The position numbers and the translations under genes were made by a program. Positions 27,505 to 35,828 of a stretch of 64,000 bases of DNA are shown here, in pieces (the first letter of the stretch is position 1; each line of letters opens with the position of its first letter). The stretch comes from Caballeronia sordidicola (GTDB taxonomy: Bacteria > Pseudomonadota > Gammaproteobacteria > Burkholderiales > Burkholderiaceae), in assembly GCF_002220365.1 (NCBI RefSeq), contig NZ_MTHB01000102.1, positions 1-64,000 on the forward strand. Reading direction: 5' to 3'. The notes below the pieces were generated by a model. That model was not told the origin of the DNA and ran no database searches. It was given only the letters and a program-made list of their open reading frames with translations.

Positions 27505-29373
27505 GTGCGCCGAGCATGCGCAACAGCTTGGGGGTGCAAGTCCCCTGCCCAACCTGATGGTGGTGAAGGGCTAGTGAAACGCAAGGGCGTCGTCGCGAGG
27601 CGGGGTCTGAAGGAAGCGTGTAGCAAAGCCACGACCTGACGAACAGAAACCAGATGTGAGGCCTACCCGGGCGGACGAGCGAGCCGATGATCGCGAAGTC
27701 CATAACCATCAAGGTCCGGGGTGGTAGATCTGGCAGGCGTGTGGCGAAGGCGGTTGAGCTTACCTCGGGAGGCCTGTGCGATGTCCTGGAATCAGGACTG
27801 AACGGCCCGCAAGGGTCGCTGACCATCGTGCAGGAGTCAGCAGCGGGCATAGTACAGCGGCAACGCTGGAAGGCCCAAACGGAGAGGAGCGGCGAGTAAG
27901 CCGGAGAACTCGACATGGGAGAGCAGCAGAAAACGCAAAGCGTCCTTGACGACGGAGGTCTGGGTGAAGCCCGGATGACTGTCGCCCGAGGGGCTGAACC
28001 TATGGCGGCGTCCCCCGAACCTGAAAGCCCGTCGGCTTGTGACCGACTGATGGAAGAGGTCTGCGAAAGGGGAAACCTGAAGCAGGCATTGAAGCGTGTG
28101 AAGGCGAACAAAGGTGCACCGGGCGTGGACGGTATGACGGTTCAGGCATTACCAGCGTACCTGCGTGAGCACTGGCCGTCGATACGGGACACGCTGCTGA
28201 ACGGCACGTACAGGCCCCAACCTGTGAGACGGGTCGAGATACCCAAGCCTGATGGCGGTGGCGTGCGCAAGCTCGGCATCCCTTGTGCGCTTGATCGATT
28301 CGTTCAGCAGGCGGTATTGCAGGTGCTGCAAAGGCAGTGGGACCCGACGTTCTCGGAGTCCAGTTACGGCTTCCGTCCGGGACGCTCGGCCCATCAGGCA
28401 GTGGAGCGCGCGCAGGGCTACATTCAGGCGGGACACCGCTGGGTTGTAGACCTGGACCTCGAACAATTCTTCGATCGCGTGAGCCACGACATCCTGTTGA
28501 GTCGGGTGGCAAGGCGGGTCAGCGACAAGCGAATGCTGAAGCTGATCCGCTCCTTCCTGACGGCGGGCGTGATGGAGAACGGACTGGTTGGCGCAACGGA
28601 CGAGGGTACGCCCCAGGGTGGTCCCCTGTCACCGTTGTTGTCCAATCTGATGCTCGACGATCTCGACCGGGAGCTTGAGCGACGCGGGCTGCGATTCGTG
28701 AGGTACGCCGACGATTGTAACGTCTACGTACGCAGCGAACGCGCGGGTCAGCGGGTGATGGCAGGGCTGAAAGCCTTCCTCACCGGCAAGCTCAAGCTGA
28801 AGGTCAACGAGGCGAAGAGTGCGGTGGCTAAACCTCACACGCGGAAGTTTCTGGGATTCACCTTCCTGACCCGCGGGCATGTCAAACGGCGCATTGCGCC
28901 CAAGGCACTGCTTCGCTTCAAGGACCGAATCCGGGAGCTGACGCAACGCACACGAGGGATCAGCATCGAACAGTTGATGGAGCGGCTGAAACGCTACCTC
29001 ACCGGGTGGCGCGGCTACTTCGGCTTCTGCGAGACGCCCAGCACGCTACAGCGGCTGGATGAGTGGGTACGACGCCGTATTCGCTGCGTGTTCTGGAAGC
29101 AATGGGGGACACAAGCCCCAACCGCTTCCGGGAACTGACAGCGCGCGGTGTCGATCGGGATCTGGCCGCCCAGACGGTCGGCTCTCCACACGATGCATGG
29201 CGACTGAGTAACAGTCCCGCTTTGCAACGGGCGCTCACCAATCGCTATCTCGGCTCCCTCGGTCTTCCATCGTTACGCACATAGCCGGTCAACCGATCCG
29301 AACCGCCGTGTACGGACCCGTACGCACGGTGGTGTGGGAGGGGTCGGGCCGCGAGGCCTGCCCCTATCCCGAT
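27505..29373 (+). mobile_element. Group II intron (IIC-like) inserted behind a terminator
   Basis: The 5' end GTGCGCC at 27505 fits the GUGYG boundary. Domain V is near 29299-29335, where GAACCGCCGTG and CACGGTGGT flank a TACGG...CGTA core, and the 3' end is ...CCCGAT about 29373. One reverse transcriptase is encoded. Its location right after a terminator hairpin is characteristic of the bacterial class C group. No gene is disrupted; it lies between fdhA and promoter B, so readthrough from upstream must cross it. Confidence 0.85.
27915..29138 (+). CDS. ltrA: Group II intron reverse transcriptase/maturase
   Basis: Intron-encoded protein of 407 residues. RT motifs are clear: GAPGVDGMTV, SSYGFRPGRSAHQAV, TPQGGPLSPLLSN, the catalytic VRYADDCNVY, and KFLGFTF, followed by the maturase X domain with LTGWRGYFGFCETPSTLQRLDEWVRRRIR. 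No endonuclease domain follows, as in class C introns. It should help splicing and terminator-directed retrohoming. The encoding frame lies wholly inside the intron. Confidence 0.92.
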   Translation: MGEQQKTQSVLDDGGLGEARMTVARGAEPMAASPEPESPSACDRLMEEVCERGNLKQALKRVKANKGAPGVDGMTVQALPAYLREHWPSIRDTLLNGTYRPQPVRRVEIPKPDGGGVRKLGIPCALDRFVQQAVLQVLQRQWDPTFSESSYGFRPGRSAHQAVERAQGYIQAGHRWVVDLDLEQFFDRVSHDILLSRVARRVSDKRMLKLIRSFLTAGVMENGLVGATDEGTPQGGPLSPLLSNLMLDDLDRELERRGLRFVRYADDCNVYVRSERAGQRVMAGLKAFLTGKLKLKVNEAKSAVAKPHTRKFLGFTFLTRGHVKRRIAPKALLRFKDRIRELTQRTRGISIEQLMERLKRYLTGWRGYFGFCETPSTLQRLDEWVRRRIRCVFWKQWGTQAPTASGN

Positions 29374-29430
29374 TCTTTCACGAGAGACTAAAAAATCGTC
29401 ACCGGCAAATTCACAGGCAAACTGACACGC

Positions 29431-29496
29431 ATAACATGACGTAATGTCAGAGCGAATATAAAGCGCATTGACGCTCTTTTTGTACAACCAAATACT
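29431..29496 (+). promoter_or_regulatory. Regulon promoter B: LysR-type box plus TTGACG-N17-AATACT
   Basis: Dyad ATAACATGACGTAAT at 29431-29445, ATAAAGCG, -35 TTGACG 29468-29473 and -10 AATACT 29491-29496 with 17-base spacing. Same layout as promoters A, C and D. It starts about 58 bases after the intron's 3' end and should drive the proline racemase family gene with a leader of about 65 bases. Confidence 0.8.
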
Positions 29497-29568
29497 CAAC
29501 CATCTCGGAGATTTAGCAGCCGGACCGATAACGGAAGTTGCAGTCAACCATTTCAAACTGGAAGCAAC

Positions 29569-30627
29569 ATGGCATTCAAGAGAACCATCACAGCAGTGGA
29601 TACACACTCGGGCGAACCGATGCGGGTTATCACCGGTGGCGTCCCCCACATCCCAGGAAACACGGTCTACGAACAGATGCGTTGGCTGGAAAAGAACGAT
29701 GACCAGGTTCGTATGCTCATGCTTCGTGAGCCGCGGGGCTACCCTCCGGTATGTTGCAATCTCATTGTTCCGCCCAAGCATCCTGACGCGGCCGCTGGCT
29801 ACATCATCATGGAGCAGGTAGAGTATCCGCTGATGAGCGGCGGCAACACCATCTCCGTGGCAACGGTGTTGCTCGAGACGGGCATGATACCGATGCTGGA
29901 ACCAGTAACCGAGTTCCAGCTTGAATCCCCGGCAGGCCTTATCGGCATCCGCGCTGAATGCAGCAACGGCAAGGTGACGCAGGTCACCTTTAAGAATGTT
30001 CCGGCGTTTGCCGCTCACCTCGACGCTGTGATTGACGTTCCGCATCTCGGTAAGGTCACCGTAGACGTAGGTTGGGGCGGCATGTTCTATGTCATCGCCG
30101 ACGTCAAACAGTTTGACAATCTCCGACTGGTTCCCGAAATGGGGCGCGAGATTACTCGGGTGTCCTCGTTGATACTCAAAGCGGCTCAGGACCAGTTGCA
30201 GGTGCATCATCCGGACTTCCCGGAGATGGGCATTACAATTTCTCAACTCTCGGGGCAAATCGATGGTTCGCCTTCCAACTGGAAAAACGCCGTCACCGTC
30301 GCGAGCGGCCCGGTTGACTTCGACAATCCGGCCACCTGGACCGGGACGTTGGACCGCTGCCCCTGCGGGACTGGAATGTGCGCCAAGATGGCCACTCTGC
30401 ATGCCAAGGGTCAGTTGAAAGTCGACGAAGCATTCCGTAACGAGAGTCCACTCGGGCTGCCTTGGAATGGTCGGCTCGTCGAGGAAACGAAGGTCGGAGA
30501 CTACGACGCAGTCATCCCGACCATTGGCGGACAATCATGGATTACTGGTTTCGCCACCTATGTCCTCGACCCGACGGACCCTTTCCCTAACGGTTACACG
30601 ATTGGCGATATTTGGGCGAAAAGTTGA
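29569..30627 (+). CDS. Proline racemase superfamily enzyme (hydroxyproline epimerase or 3-hydroxyproline dehydratase)
   Basis: Pyridoxal-independent enzyme of 352 residues acting on the alpha carbon of proline-type rings. The first catalytic position is Ser90 in MSGGNTISVATVLLE, where racemases have Cys; the second is Cys266 in DRCPCGTGM. Ser/Cys members of the superfamily differ from Cys/Cys racemases and Cys/Thr trans-3-hydroxyproline dehydratases; both 4-hydroxyproline 2-epimerase and dehydratase activity are possible. The convergent Ldh-type gene, a likely pyrroline-2-carboxylate reductase, favours the dehydratase reading; the DHDPS-type gene at 56803 would favour the epimerase. It is a member of the shared-promoter regulon. 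Confidence 0.85.
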   Translation: MAFKRTITAVDTHSGEPMRVITGGVPHIPGNTVYEQMRWLEKNDDQVRMLMLREPRGYPPVCCNLIVPPKHPDAAAGYIIMEQVEYPLMSGGNTISVATVLLETGMIPMLEPVTEFQLESPAGLIGIRAECSNGKVTQVTFKNVPAFAAHLDAVIDVPHLGKVTVDVGWGGMFYVIADVKQFDNLRLVPEMGREITRVSSLILKAAQDQLQVHHPDFPEMGITISQLSGQIDGSPSNWKNAVTVASGPVDFDNPATWTGTLDRCPCGTGMCAKMATLHAKGQLKVDEAFRNESPLGLPWNGRLVEETKVGDYDAVIPTIGGQSWITGFATYVLDPTDPFPNGYTIGDIWAKS

Positions 30628-30646
30628 GCTAAAGCGCGGAAAAAAC

Positions 30647-30676
30647 AGCCGCCCGATGGTCTGGGCGGCTTTTTCT
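30647..30676. terminator. Bidirectional terminator between convergent genes
   Basis: Stem AGCCGCCC / GGGCGGCT (30647-30654, 30663-30670) with an eight-base loop, TTTTTC after it and an A run before it (30640-30645). It can stop both the racemase-type gene (+) and the Ldh gene (-). Confidence 0.85.
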
Positions 30677-30692
30677 TCGGCGACGGCCTTGT

Positions 30693-31676
30693 TCACCCAG
30701 CCATGGTCCGCAGCTTTTGCAACATATCATCGTCGATGTCAAGTCCGCGGTTGACCGATGCCGCAAGCGCATCGGCTTTCTCGAAGCCAGGTATAAACAC
30801 GCCGTGGACTGAACGCAACATCGCGAGATGATTGGCCAGTCGTGATTCGAACGATGGGTCGAGCAACGTCGGGTTAAACGCGATTACGCTTAAGCCAATT
30901 CCTGGACATTGGTTTCCGTCAACCCATGAAGGCGCGTCCAATGACCAGTTGGCGCCAGACATCGCTGACATCACTTCAACCATCAACGCTATGTTGCCGC
31001 CCCGGACTCCCCCGAAAGGAAGGAGCGCACCTGCCAGCGCTGCGACGGGGTCTCGCGTCGGCTCACCATTTTTGTCGATGGCCCAGCCTTCGGGCAAGGA
31101 GTTTCCCTGTTTCGCAGCCATGCGGACGTTGACATATGCTGTCGCGCTCGACGCCTGGTCAATCAATAGAACCGGACCGCCTCCTTGTGGCGCAGCAAAT
31201 GCCATTGGATTCGTTCCATACAGCGCTCGCTTTGCGCCAATCGCAGCGACCGCCGCTGGCGCGTTTGCAGTAGCCAGTGCGACCAGACCTTTCTCGGCTA
31301 GGCGTTCGACATAGTAGCCAAGCGCGCCGCAGGTGTATGAGTTTCTCCCTGAGAAGAGCGCGATTCCTACGGTGCGAGCGGCATCGACAAGATCGTTGAA
31401 AACCCGGTCGAAGCCTAACTGCGCGATGCCACTGCGAGCGTCGACGCGAAAGACAGCAGCAGTCGGTCGTTCAATCACGGGCACTGCTCGTCCGTCAAGG
31501 CGACCCTCTTTCATGGCGTCAAGGTAATCAAACAAATGGCTCACGCCCACCGACTTCTGTCCTCTGCTCTCGGCGGCGACCGCTGCAGTCGTCAGAGACA
31601 AGGCTACATCTTCCGATGCGCCAGCGCCCAGCGCGGCGCTCTTACAAAGCGCAAATGCGTCGTCAATGCTAATCAT
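30693..31676 (-). CDS. Ldh family oxidoreductase, probable 1-pyrroline-2-carboxylate reductase
   Basis: NAD(P)H-dependent reductase of the malate/L-lactate dehydrogenase (type 2) family, 327 residues. Conserved segments include AAVAAESRGQKSVGVSHLFDYL, GIALFSGRNSYTCGALGYYVERLAEKGL, and ALYGTNPMAFAAPQ. Family members DpkA/LhpI reduce pyrroline-2-carboxylate to L-proline. ATG 31676 is chosen, with GGAGA just upstream; the DddP-like gene ends 19 bases before it, so the two form an operon from promoter D. With the racemase-type gene next door, a 3-hydroxyproline to proline route is the best guess. Confidence 0.75.
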   Translation of the reverse strand: MISIDDAFALCKSAALGAGASEDVALSLTTAAVAAESRGQKSVGVSHLFDYLDAMKEGRLDGRAVPVIERPTAAVFRVDARSGIAQLGFDRVFNDLVDAARTVGIALFSGRNSYTCGALGYYVERLAEKGLVALATANAPAAVAAIGAKRALYGTNPMAFAAPQGGGPVLLIDQASSATAYVNVRMAAKQGNSLPEGWAIDKNGEPTRDPVAALAGALLPFGGVRGGNIALMVEVMSAMSGANWSLDAPSWVDGNQCPGIGLSVIAFNPTLLDPSFESRLANHLAMLRSVHGVFIPGFEKADALAASVNRGLDIDDDMLQKLRTMAG

Positions 31677-31695
31677 GTGCTCTCCGCGGCTACCA

Positions 31696-32931
31696 TTAGA
31701 GCCAAGCTTTTTCAAAAGGGAACGTCGAGAGCGGCTCGATACCAGCATCAGTCAGTAACACCTGTTGTTCCAGTTTGACCCCTTCGCCGCCGGCTTCATC
31801 ACCAATGTAACTTTCAATGCAAAGCGCCATGCCGCTCTCGAAGCGCCCGTCGTATCCACCGCTCGTCCAGTCCGAGTAGTGTGCAATCGACGGATACTCG
31901 TCGACAAGGCCAATGCCATGCGCGACGCAGCTATAGCGGTTACGCGCGTACCGCGCCGGAATTTTCCAACTGCGTTCCGAAAACTCGCTGAACAACATGC
32001 CGACTCGAAGCACGTCCATGTTGAAGTGGAGTTGCTTGTGAGCTGCAGAGTACAGATGTCTTTGCTCATCAGTCGGTCGAACATGGCCGACCGTCCAGGT
32101 ACGAGATATGTCAGCGCAATATCCATACGGACCCACGAGGTCAGTGTCGAACGCTAACAGTTCGCCTTCGCGCAAAACTTTGGCGCTGCATTCCTGCATC
32201 CACGGGTTCGTCCGCTCTCCGGAGGCAAGCAATCTCGTCTCAATCCACTCCCCGCCGTGCTTGATGTTTTCGAAGTGGAGATGGGCCCACAATTCCTGCT
32301 CAGTGATGCCTGGAACGAGTGCCTCGTGCATACGCTGGATGCCGCTCTCGCAGACCGCTATAGACCGCCGCATCACTGAAACTTCCTCCGGCGACTTTAC
32401 ACATCGAGCCAGTTCCGTGATTGCCTGACCATCAACCACGCGTACTCCCAGCTTCTCGAGGGCATACACCCCTTCCGGGTCCAGGCGGTCTGCTGCTACA
32501 CATAAGTCCGTCGAGTAGGTGCGGAGCAGGTCTGCGATTTCTTCGGCCCATTGCCCGGCACGTCGAGCGGCTTCCGGACCGGCATTGAAATAGTTCCAGC
32601 AGGTCGCGCTCCGTATCTCGGAGACGCAATCGACGCCACGCCATACATGCTCGCAGCTGTGGAACTCGAACGCGATGACAGGGCCGGATGCGAACACAAC
32701 CACATATCGCGTCGGATTCCGTCCTGTCCAAATCTGCATGTTCGATGTGTCGGTGGCGTATCGAATGTTGACCGGGTCGTAGAGGATGATTGCTGGACAT
32801 TCATGCATGACAAGCTGCTCCCGGAGGCGGCCGAGCCGATATGCGCGTACGCTCTCGAGGACCTCATCGGAGCTGTCAGGACTCCAGGCGAACGGGTCAG
32901 ACAAGGCATGAATGGTTTTCAAAGTCGACAT
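31696..32931 (-). CDS. DddP-like M24-fold protein (DMSP lyase family or related betaine lyase)
   Basis: Pita-bread-fold M24 protein of 411 residues, related to creatinase and to the DMSP lyase DddP rather than to plain aminopeptidases. The metal set reads Asp262, Asp264 and Asp274 (FDTDLVGPYGYCAD), His338 (CVAHGIG), Glu373 and Glu388, with Asp344 in GLVDEY. These follow, at a constant offset of 33, the metal ligands and catalytic Asp377 I recall for Ruegeria lacuscaerulensis DddP (295, 297, 307, 371, 406, 421). GGAGAAAG precedes the ATG. It lies in the betaine regulon, so the substrate may be DMSP or another quaternary compound. Confidence 0.75.
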   Translation of the reverse strand: MSTLKTIHALSDPFAWSPDSSDEVLESVRAYRLGRLREQLVMHECPAIILYDPVNIRYATDTSNMQIWTGRNPTRYVVVFASGPVIAFEFHSCEHVWRGVDCVSEIRSATCWNYFNAGPEAARRAGQWAEEIADLLRTYSTDLCVAADRLDPEGVYALEKLGVRVVDGQAITELARCVKSPEEVSVMRRSIAVCESGIQRMHEALVPGITEQELWAHLHFENIKHGGEWIETRLLASGERTNPWMQECSAKVLREGELLAFDTDLVGPYGYCADISRTWTVGHVRPTDEQRHLYSAAHKQLHFNMDVLRVGMLFSEFSERSWKIPARYARNRYSCVAHGIGLVDEYPSIAHYSDWTSGGYDGRFESGMALCIESYIGDEAGGEGVKLEQQVLLTDAGIEPLSTFPFEKAWL

Positions 32932-33063
32932 TCTTTCTCCAAAACCGGCATGGGTTTGCGCTGAACCGTGCTTAGAAGCCGAAGGCCTGTCGCCGCAGGG
33001 TACAGTGGGATGTGAAGGTTGAGGAAAGCCGCGGATAAGCGGTTACAGAACCTTCAGGATGCC

Positions 33064-33129
33064 AGTATTGGAATGTCTAAAAATGCCGTCAATCCGCTTT
33101 ATTTTCCATATCGCATTACTTCAAGTTAT
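33064..33129 (-). promoter_or_regulatory. Regulon promoter D: LysR-type box plus TTGACG-N17-AATACT (minus strand)
   Basis: On the minus strand: dyad ATAACTTGAAGTAAT (33129-33115), ATAAAGCG, -35 TTGACG (33092-33087) and -10 AATACT (33069-33064), 17-base spacer. It starts transcription of the DddP-like and Ldh genes, with a leader of about 125 bases. It lies in the short gap after the LysR gene's stop at 33170. Confidence 0.8.
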
Positions 33130-33169
33130 CCGTCGGACGGCGCGAGGCCGTCTTGGTGTGCCAACCAAC

Positions 33170-34096
33170 CTACAAGGGCATAGGGTCGTCTCGTAGCCAC
33201 TGGATAAGGGCCGGCACGGAGAACGTAATTGAGCGTCCGTGCGGTACGATGAGAAAATACGAATCCACCGGTTTGCTGGTTGCGGTTTGAAGTCGCACCA
33301 ACTCACCGGAGACCAGCAAGTCATGCACGAGGCGCCCCCAACCAAGAGCGATACCTTGTCCATAGCGCGCAGCCTGTACTGCATCCGTATAAATGCTGCA
33401 GCGCAACGAGTAGCTGAGCCGGGATGGCCTGTGTCCGACCGAGTTGAACCATTCCTCCCAACCCATCCATCCCTCCGAGGTTGAATCGGATTCGATGAGC
33501 GGCAACCGGGCAAGCTCCTCCAGAGACTCAGGACCTTTGTTCGACTTGAGCCAGCGAGATGAACAAACCGGGAACACTTCTTCATCAAACAGCAGGGTCG
33601 AGCTTCCATCTCTCCACGACCCGTCACCGAACCTGATGGCGACGTCGACTTCATTGTGACGAAGGTCCGCTGTGAACATGCTGGTAGTCAGACGCAGTTG
33701 CAGGTTCGGCTCCAGGCTCTTGAGATTGGCTAGGCGCGGTAGAAGCCTCAGTTGCGAGAAGGCTGCGGTGGACGCGAGAACGATTTCGCGCTGCTCGACA
33801 CCTGTCGACAACCGGTCGAAAACGCCGGCTATTTTTTGCATCGACTCGGCGACCACGAGGTACAAGGACTCGCCCTCGCTCGTAAGGGAAATCGAGCGAT
33901 GAAGACGATGGAACAGTTTGACGCCGAGGGTGCCCTCGAGAAATTTCACCTGCCGGCTCACGGCTGCCTGGCTGACACCCAGTTCGCTTGCGGCATTGGT
34001 AAAACTACCTAGGCGCGCAACTGCTTCGAATTCGACAAGCGCAGTCATGGAGGGGATGACTCTTCGGTAGCCCTTCGGGCCTCTTGTAATTTTCAT
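33170..34096 (-). CDS. LysR-family regulator, GcvA-like (308 aa)
   Basis: The N-terminal helix-turn-helix GSFTNAASELGVSQAAVSRQVKFLEGTLGVKLFHRLHRSISLT is typical of the GcvA group; a periplasmic-binding effector domain follows. It sits between two operons that carry the shared T-N11-A promoters (D downstream, C upstream on the other strand), which makes it the leading candidate for the regulon activator. The LysR proteins at 5288 and 61515 are alternatives. The 347 bases upstream to promoter C contain no other gene. Confidence 0.88.
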   Translation of the reverse strand: MKITRGPKGYRRVIPSMTALVEFEAVARLGSFTNAASELGVSQAAVSRQVKFLEGTLGVKLFHRLHRSISLTSEGESLYLVVAESMQKIAGVFDRLSTGVEQREIVLASTAAFSQLRLLPRLANLKSLEPNLQLRLTTSMFTADLRHNEVDVAIRFGDGSWRDGSSTLLFDEEVFPVCSSRWLKSNKGPESLEELARLPLIESDSTSEGWMGWEEWFNSVGHRPSRLSYSLRCSIYTDAVQAARYGQGIALGWGRLVHDLLVSGELVRLQTATSKPVDSYFLIVPHGRSITFSVPALIQWLRDDPMPL

Positions 34097-34443
34097 TTCT
34101 CTACCTTCTTTCGCCAGCCTTCAATCAAATTTAATAGCGGCTCTCATCGCAAGTCTGGACCACTCAGGGACAGGCCAGCTTTTTCGATGCCGTCGCAACC
34201 TCAGGTCATCCTAGAGGGATCGCCTTGCGCATTCGTCCAGCCTGTTCGCCGCGGCGAGTCGGCATCCTGTTAGGAATTCCGCATCATGTCAAGTCGCCAC
34301 TATTGCCCCACACCTTCGGCTGTTCCAGGGGGAGACGACGCCTGAAGCAGCAATTTTCGGCGCCTCAAATAGATGGTCACGAAGACTTGAGGCAGGCCTT
34401 GGACCAGGGCCTGCGTGCCAATTACGCCACCACAGTATGTTGC

Positions 34444-34509
34444 ATAACTTGAAGTAATACGACGGAGACAATAAAGGCGGTTGACGCTCAAAATTTGCAC
34501 TTCAATACT
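34444..34509 (+). promoter_or_regulatory. Regulon promoter C: LysR-type box plus TTGACG-N17-AATACT
   Basis: Dyad ATAACTTGAAGTAAT at 34444-34458, identical to that of promoter D; ATAAAGGCG; -35 TTGACG 34481-34486; -10 AATACT 34504-34509 with a 17-base spacer. It should drive the Rieske oxygenase gene with a leader of about 53 bases. Confidence 0.82.
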
Positions 34510-34568
34510 GATAGCAAGGCTTCAAACAGAAGCTTGAGACTGAGAATAACGTCCTCCGGAGCGCTACT

Positions 34569-35828
34569 GTGTCTTTCATCCCCATCAAAACTCATCGCGA
34601 ACTGATTGATAGCCGTGAACCCGGCCACGGACTACCTGGCGAGCTGTTCGGCCGTCAGGACGCGTTTCAAAACGACGTGGATGTCTTTTTCCAGAAGCTG
34701 TGGATTCTCGCTGGAGTAACTGCGGACGTACCCGAGCCCGGCGACGTATCGACCGTGGAAATTGGCAAGGCATCCATCATGATTGTTCGGGACGAAGACG
34801 AGAACATCCGTACGTATCGCAATATCTGCCGCCACCGCGGGTCGCGGATTATGAAAGAACAGGGCAAGACAAGTGTTGGCATGCTCGTGTGCCCCTATCA
34901 CCAGTGGACGTACGACCTCGACGGCAGCCTGAAGCATGCCAAACACATGGGACAGGAGTTCGACCGCTCATGCAAGAGTCTGATTCCGGTGCACACCAAG
35001 GTGGTCGGCGCTCACATCTTCGTTTGTCTGTCTGACGAACCCCCGGCCGACATTGCGAAGCTCGAGGAGGTCATGACACCCCGGTTCGCACCGTATGACA
35101 TGCAGCGCACAAAAATCGCCTACGAGATGGATGTCATTGAAAATGGCAACTGGAAGCTCGTCATGGAGAACAACCGGGAGTGCTATCACTGCGAGGCTAC
35201 GCATCCGGAGTTGACCAATTCGTTCCTCCCCGAAGATTTTGGGTTCTGCCCTGATGGCCTAGGAGAAGAAGCGCTCGCGGCCTACGAAACGTACGTTGCC
35301 CGCAATGCTGCGAGCAAGGAGAACTGGGAGAAGGACGGGTATGTATGCTCGATTTTCGAGTCTCTCGACGAGAGCGTACATACCAACTTCCGCACCCAGC
35401 GCCTCGTCATCGCCGGCAGCAACGAATCCCAGACGCTGAGCACAAAGATTGCCTGCTCGAAACTGCTTGGCAATCTGCAAAGACGCGACCTGGGTGACGT
35501 GCACATGTGGGGGCACAATTCGTGGACTCACGTGATGAGTGACCATTCGGTGATCGCATTCATCCTTCCAGTCGCGCCGGACAAGACGCTTGTTCGCACG
35601 AAGTGGCTCGTGCACGCGGATGCCGTGGAAGGAGTCGACTATGACCTCAAGACACTGACCGAGGTCTGGGTTGCGACAACCCGGCAGGATGCGGAACTCG
35701 TCCAGAACGTGCATGCAGGCACCCAAGACCCAGCGTATATCCCGGGCCCTTTTTCGCAGTACACGGAAGGCGCGCTCGACGAGTATTCGCGTTGGTATTC
35801 GGCGAAGCTGAAAGAGCACGGCATCTAA
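34569..35828 (+). CDS. Rieske non-heme iron oxygenase, betaine N-demethylase type
   Basis: Oxygenase of 419 residues resembling GbcA and the stachydrine demethylase Stc2, which remove an N-methyl group of a quaternary ammonium compound as formaldehyde. Rieske cluster ligands are Cys87 and His89 (CRHRG) and Cys108 and His111 (CPYHQWTY). Mononuclear iron ligands are probably His207 and His212 (NNRECYHCEATHPEL) and Asp374 (RQDAELV). The start is GTG 34569 with CGGAG eight bases upstream. The C-terminal PGPFSQYTEGALDEYSRWY is typical of the betaine group. Its reductase is probably the protein at 24869, under the same promoter type. Proline betaine or a hydroxylated form is the favoured substrate. 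Confidence 0.88.
   Translation: MSFIPIKTHRELIDSREPGHGLPGELFGRQDAFQNDVDVFFQKLWILAGVTADVPEPGDVSTVEIGKASIMIVRDEDENIRTYRNICRHRGSRIMKEQGKTSVGMLVCPYHQWTYDLDGSLKHAKHMGQEFDRSCKSLIPVHTKVVGAHIFVCLSDEPPADIAKLEEVMTPRFAPYDMQRTKIAYEMDVIENGNWKLVMENNRECYHCEATHPELTNSFLPEDFGFCPDGLGEEALAAYETYVARNAASKENWEKDGYVCSIFESLDESVHTNFRTQRLVIAGSNESQTLSTKIACSKLLGNLQRRDLGDVHMWGHNSWTHVMSDHSVIAFILPVAPDKTLVRTKWLVHADAVEGVDYDLKTLTEVWVATTRQDAELVQNVHAGTQDPAYIPGPFSQYTEGALDEYSRWYSAKLKEHGI

Noticed and set aside
29245..30534. Minus-strand frame of 429 codons across the intron end and the racemase-type gene
   Set aside because: It crosses the intron boundary and promoter B and matches nothing; the plus-strand enzyme is clear.
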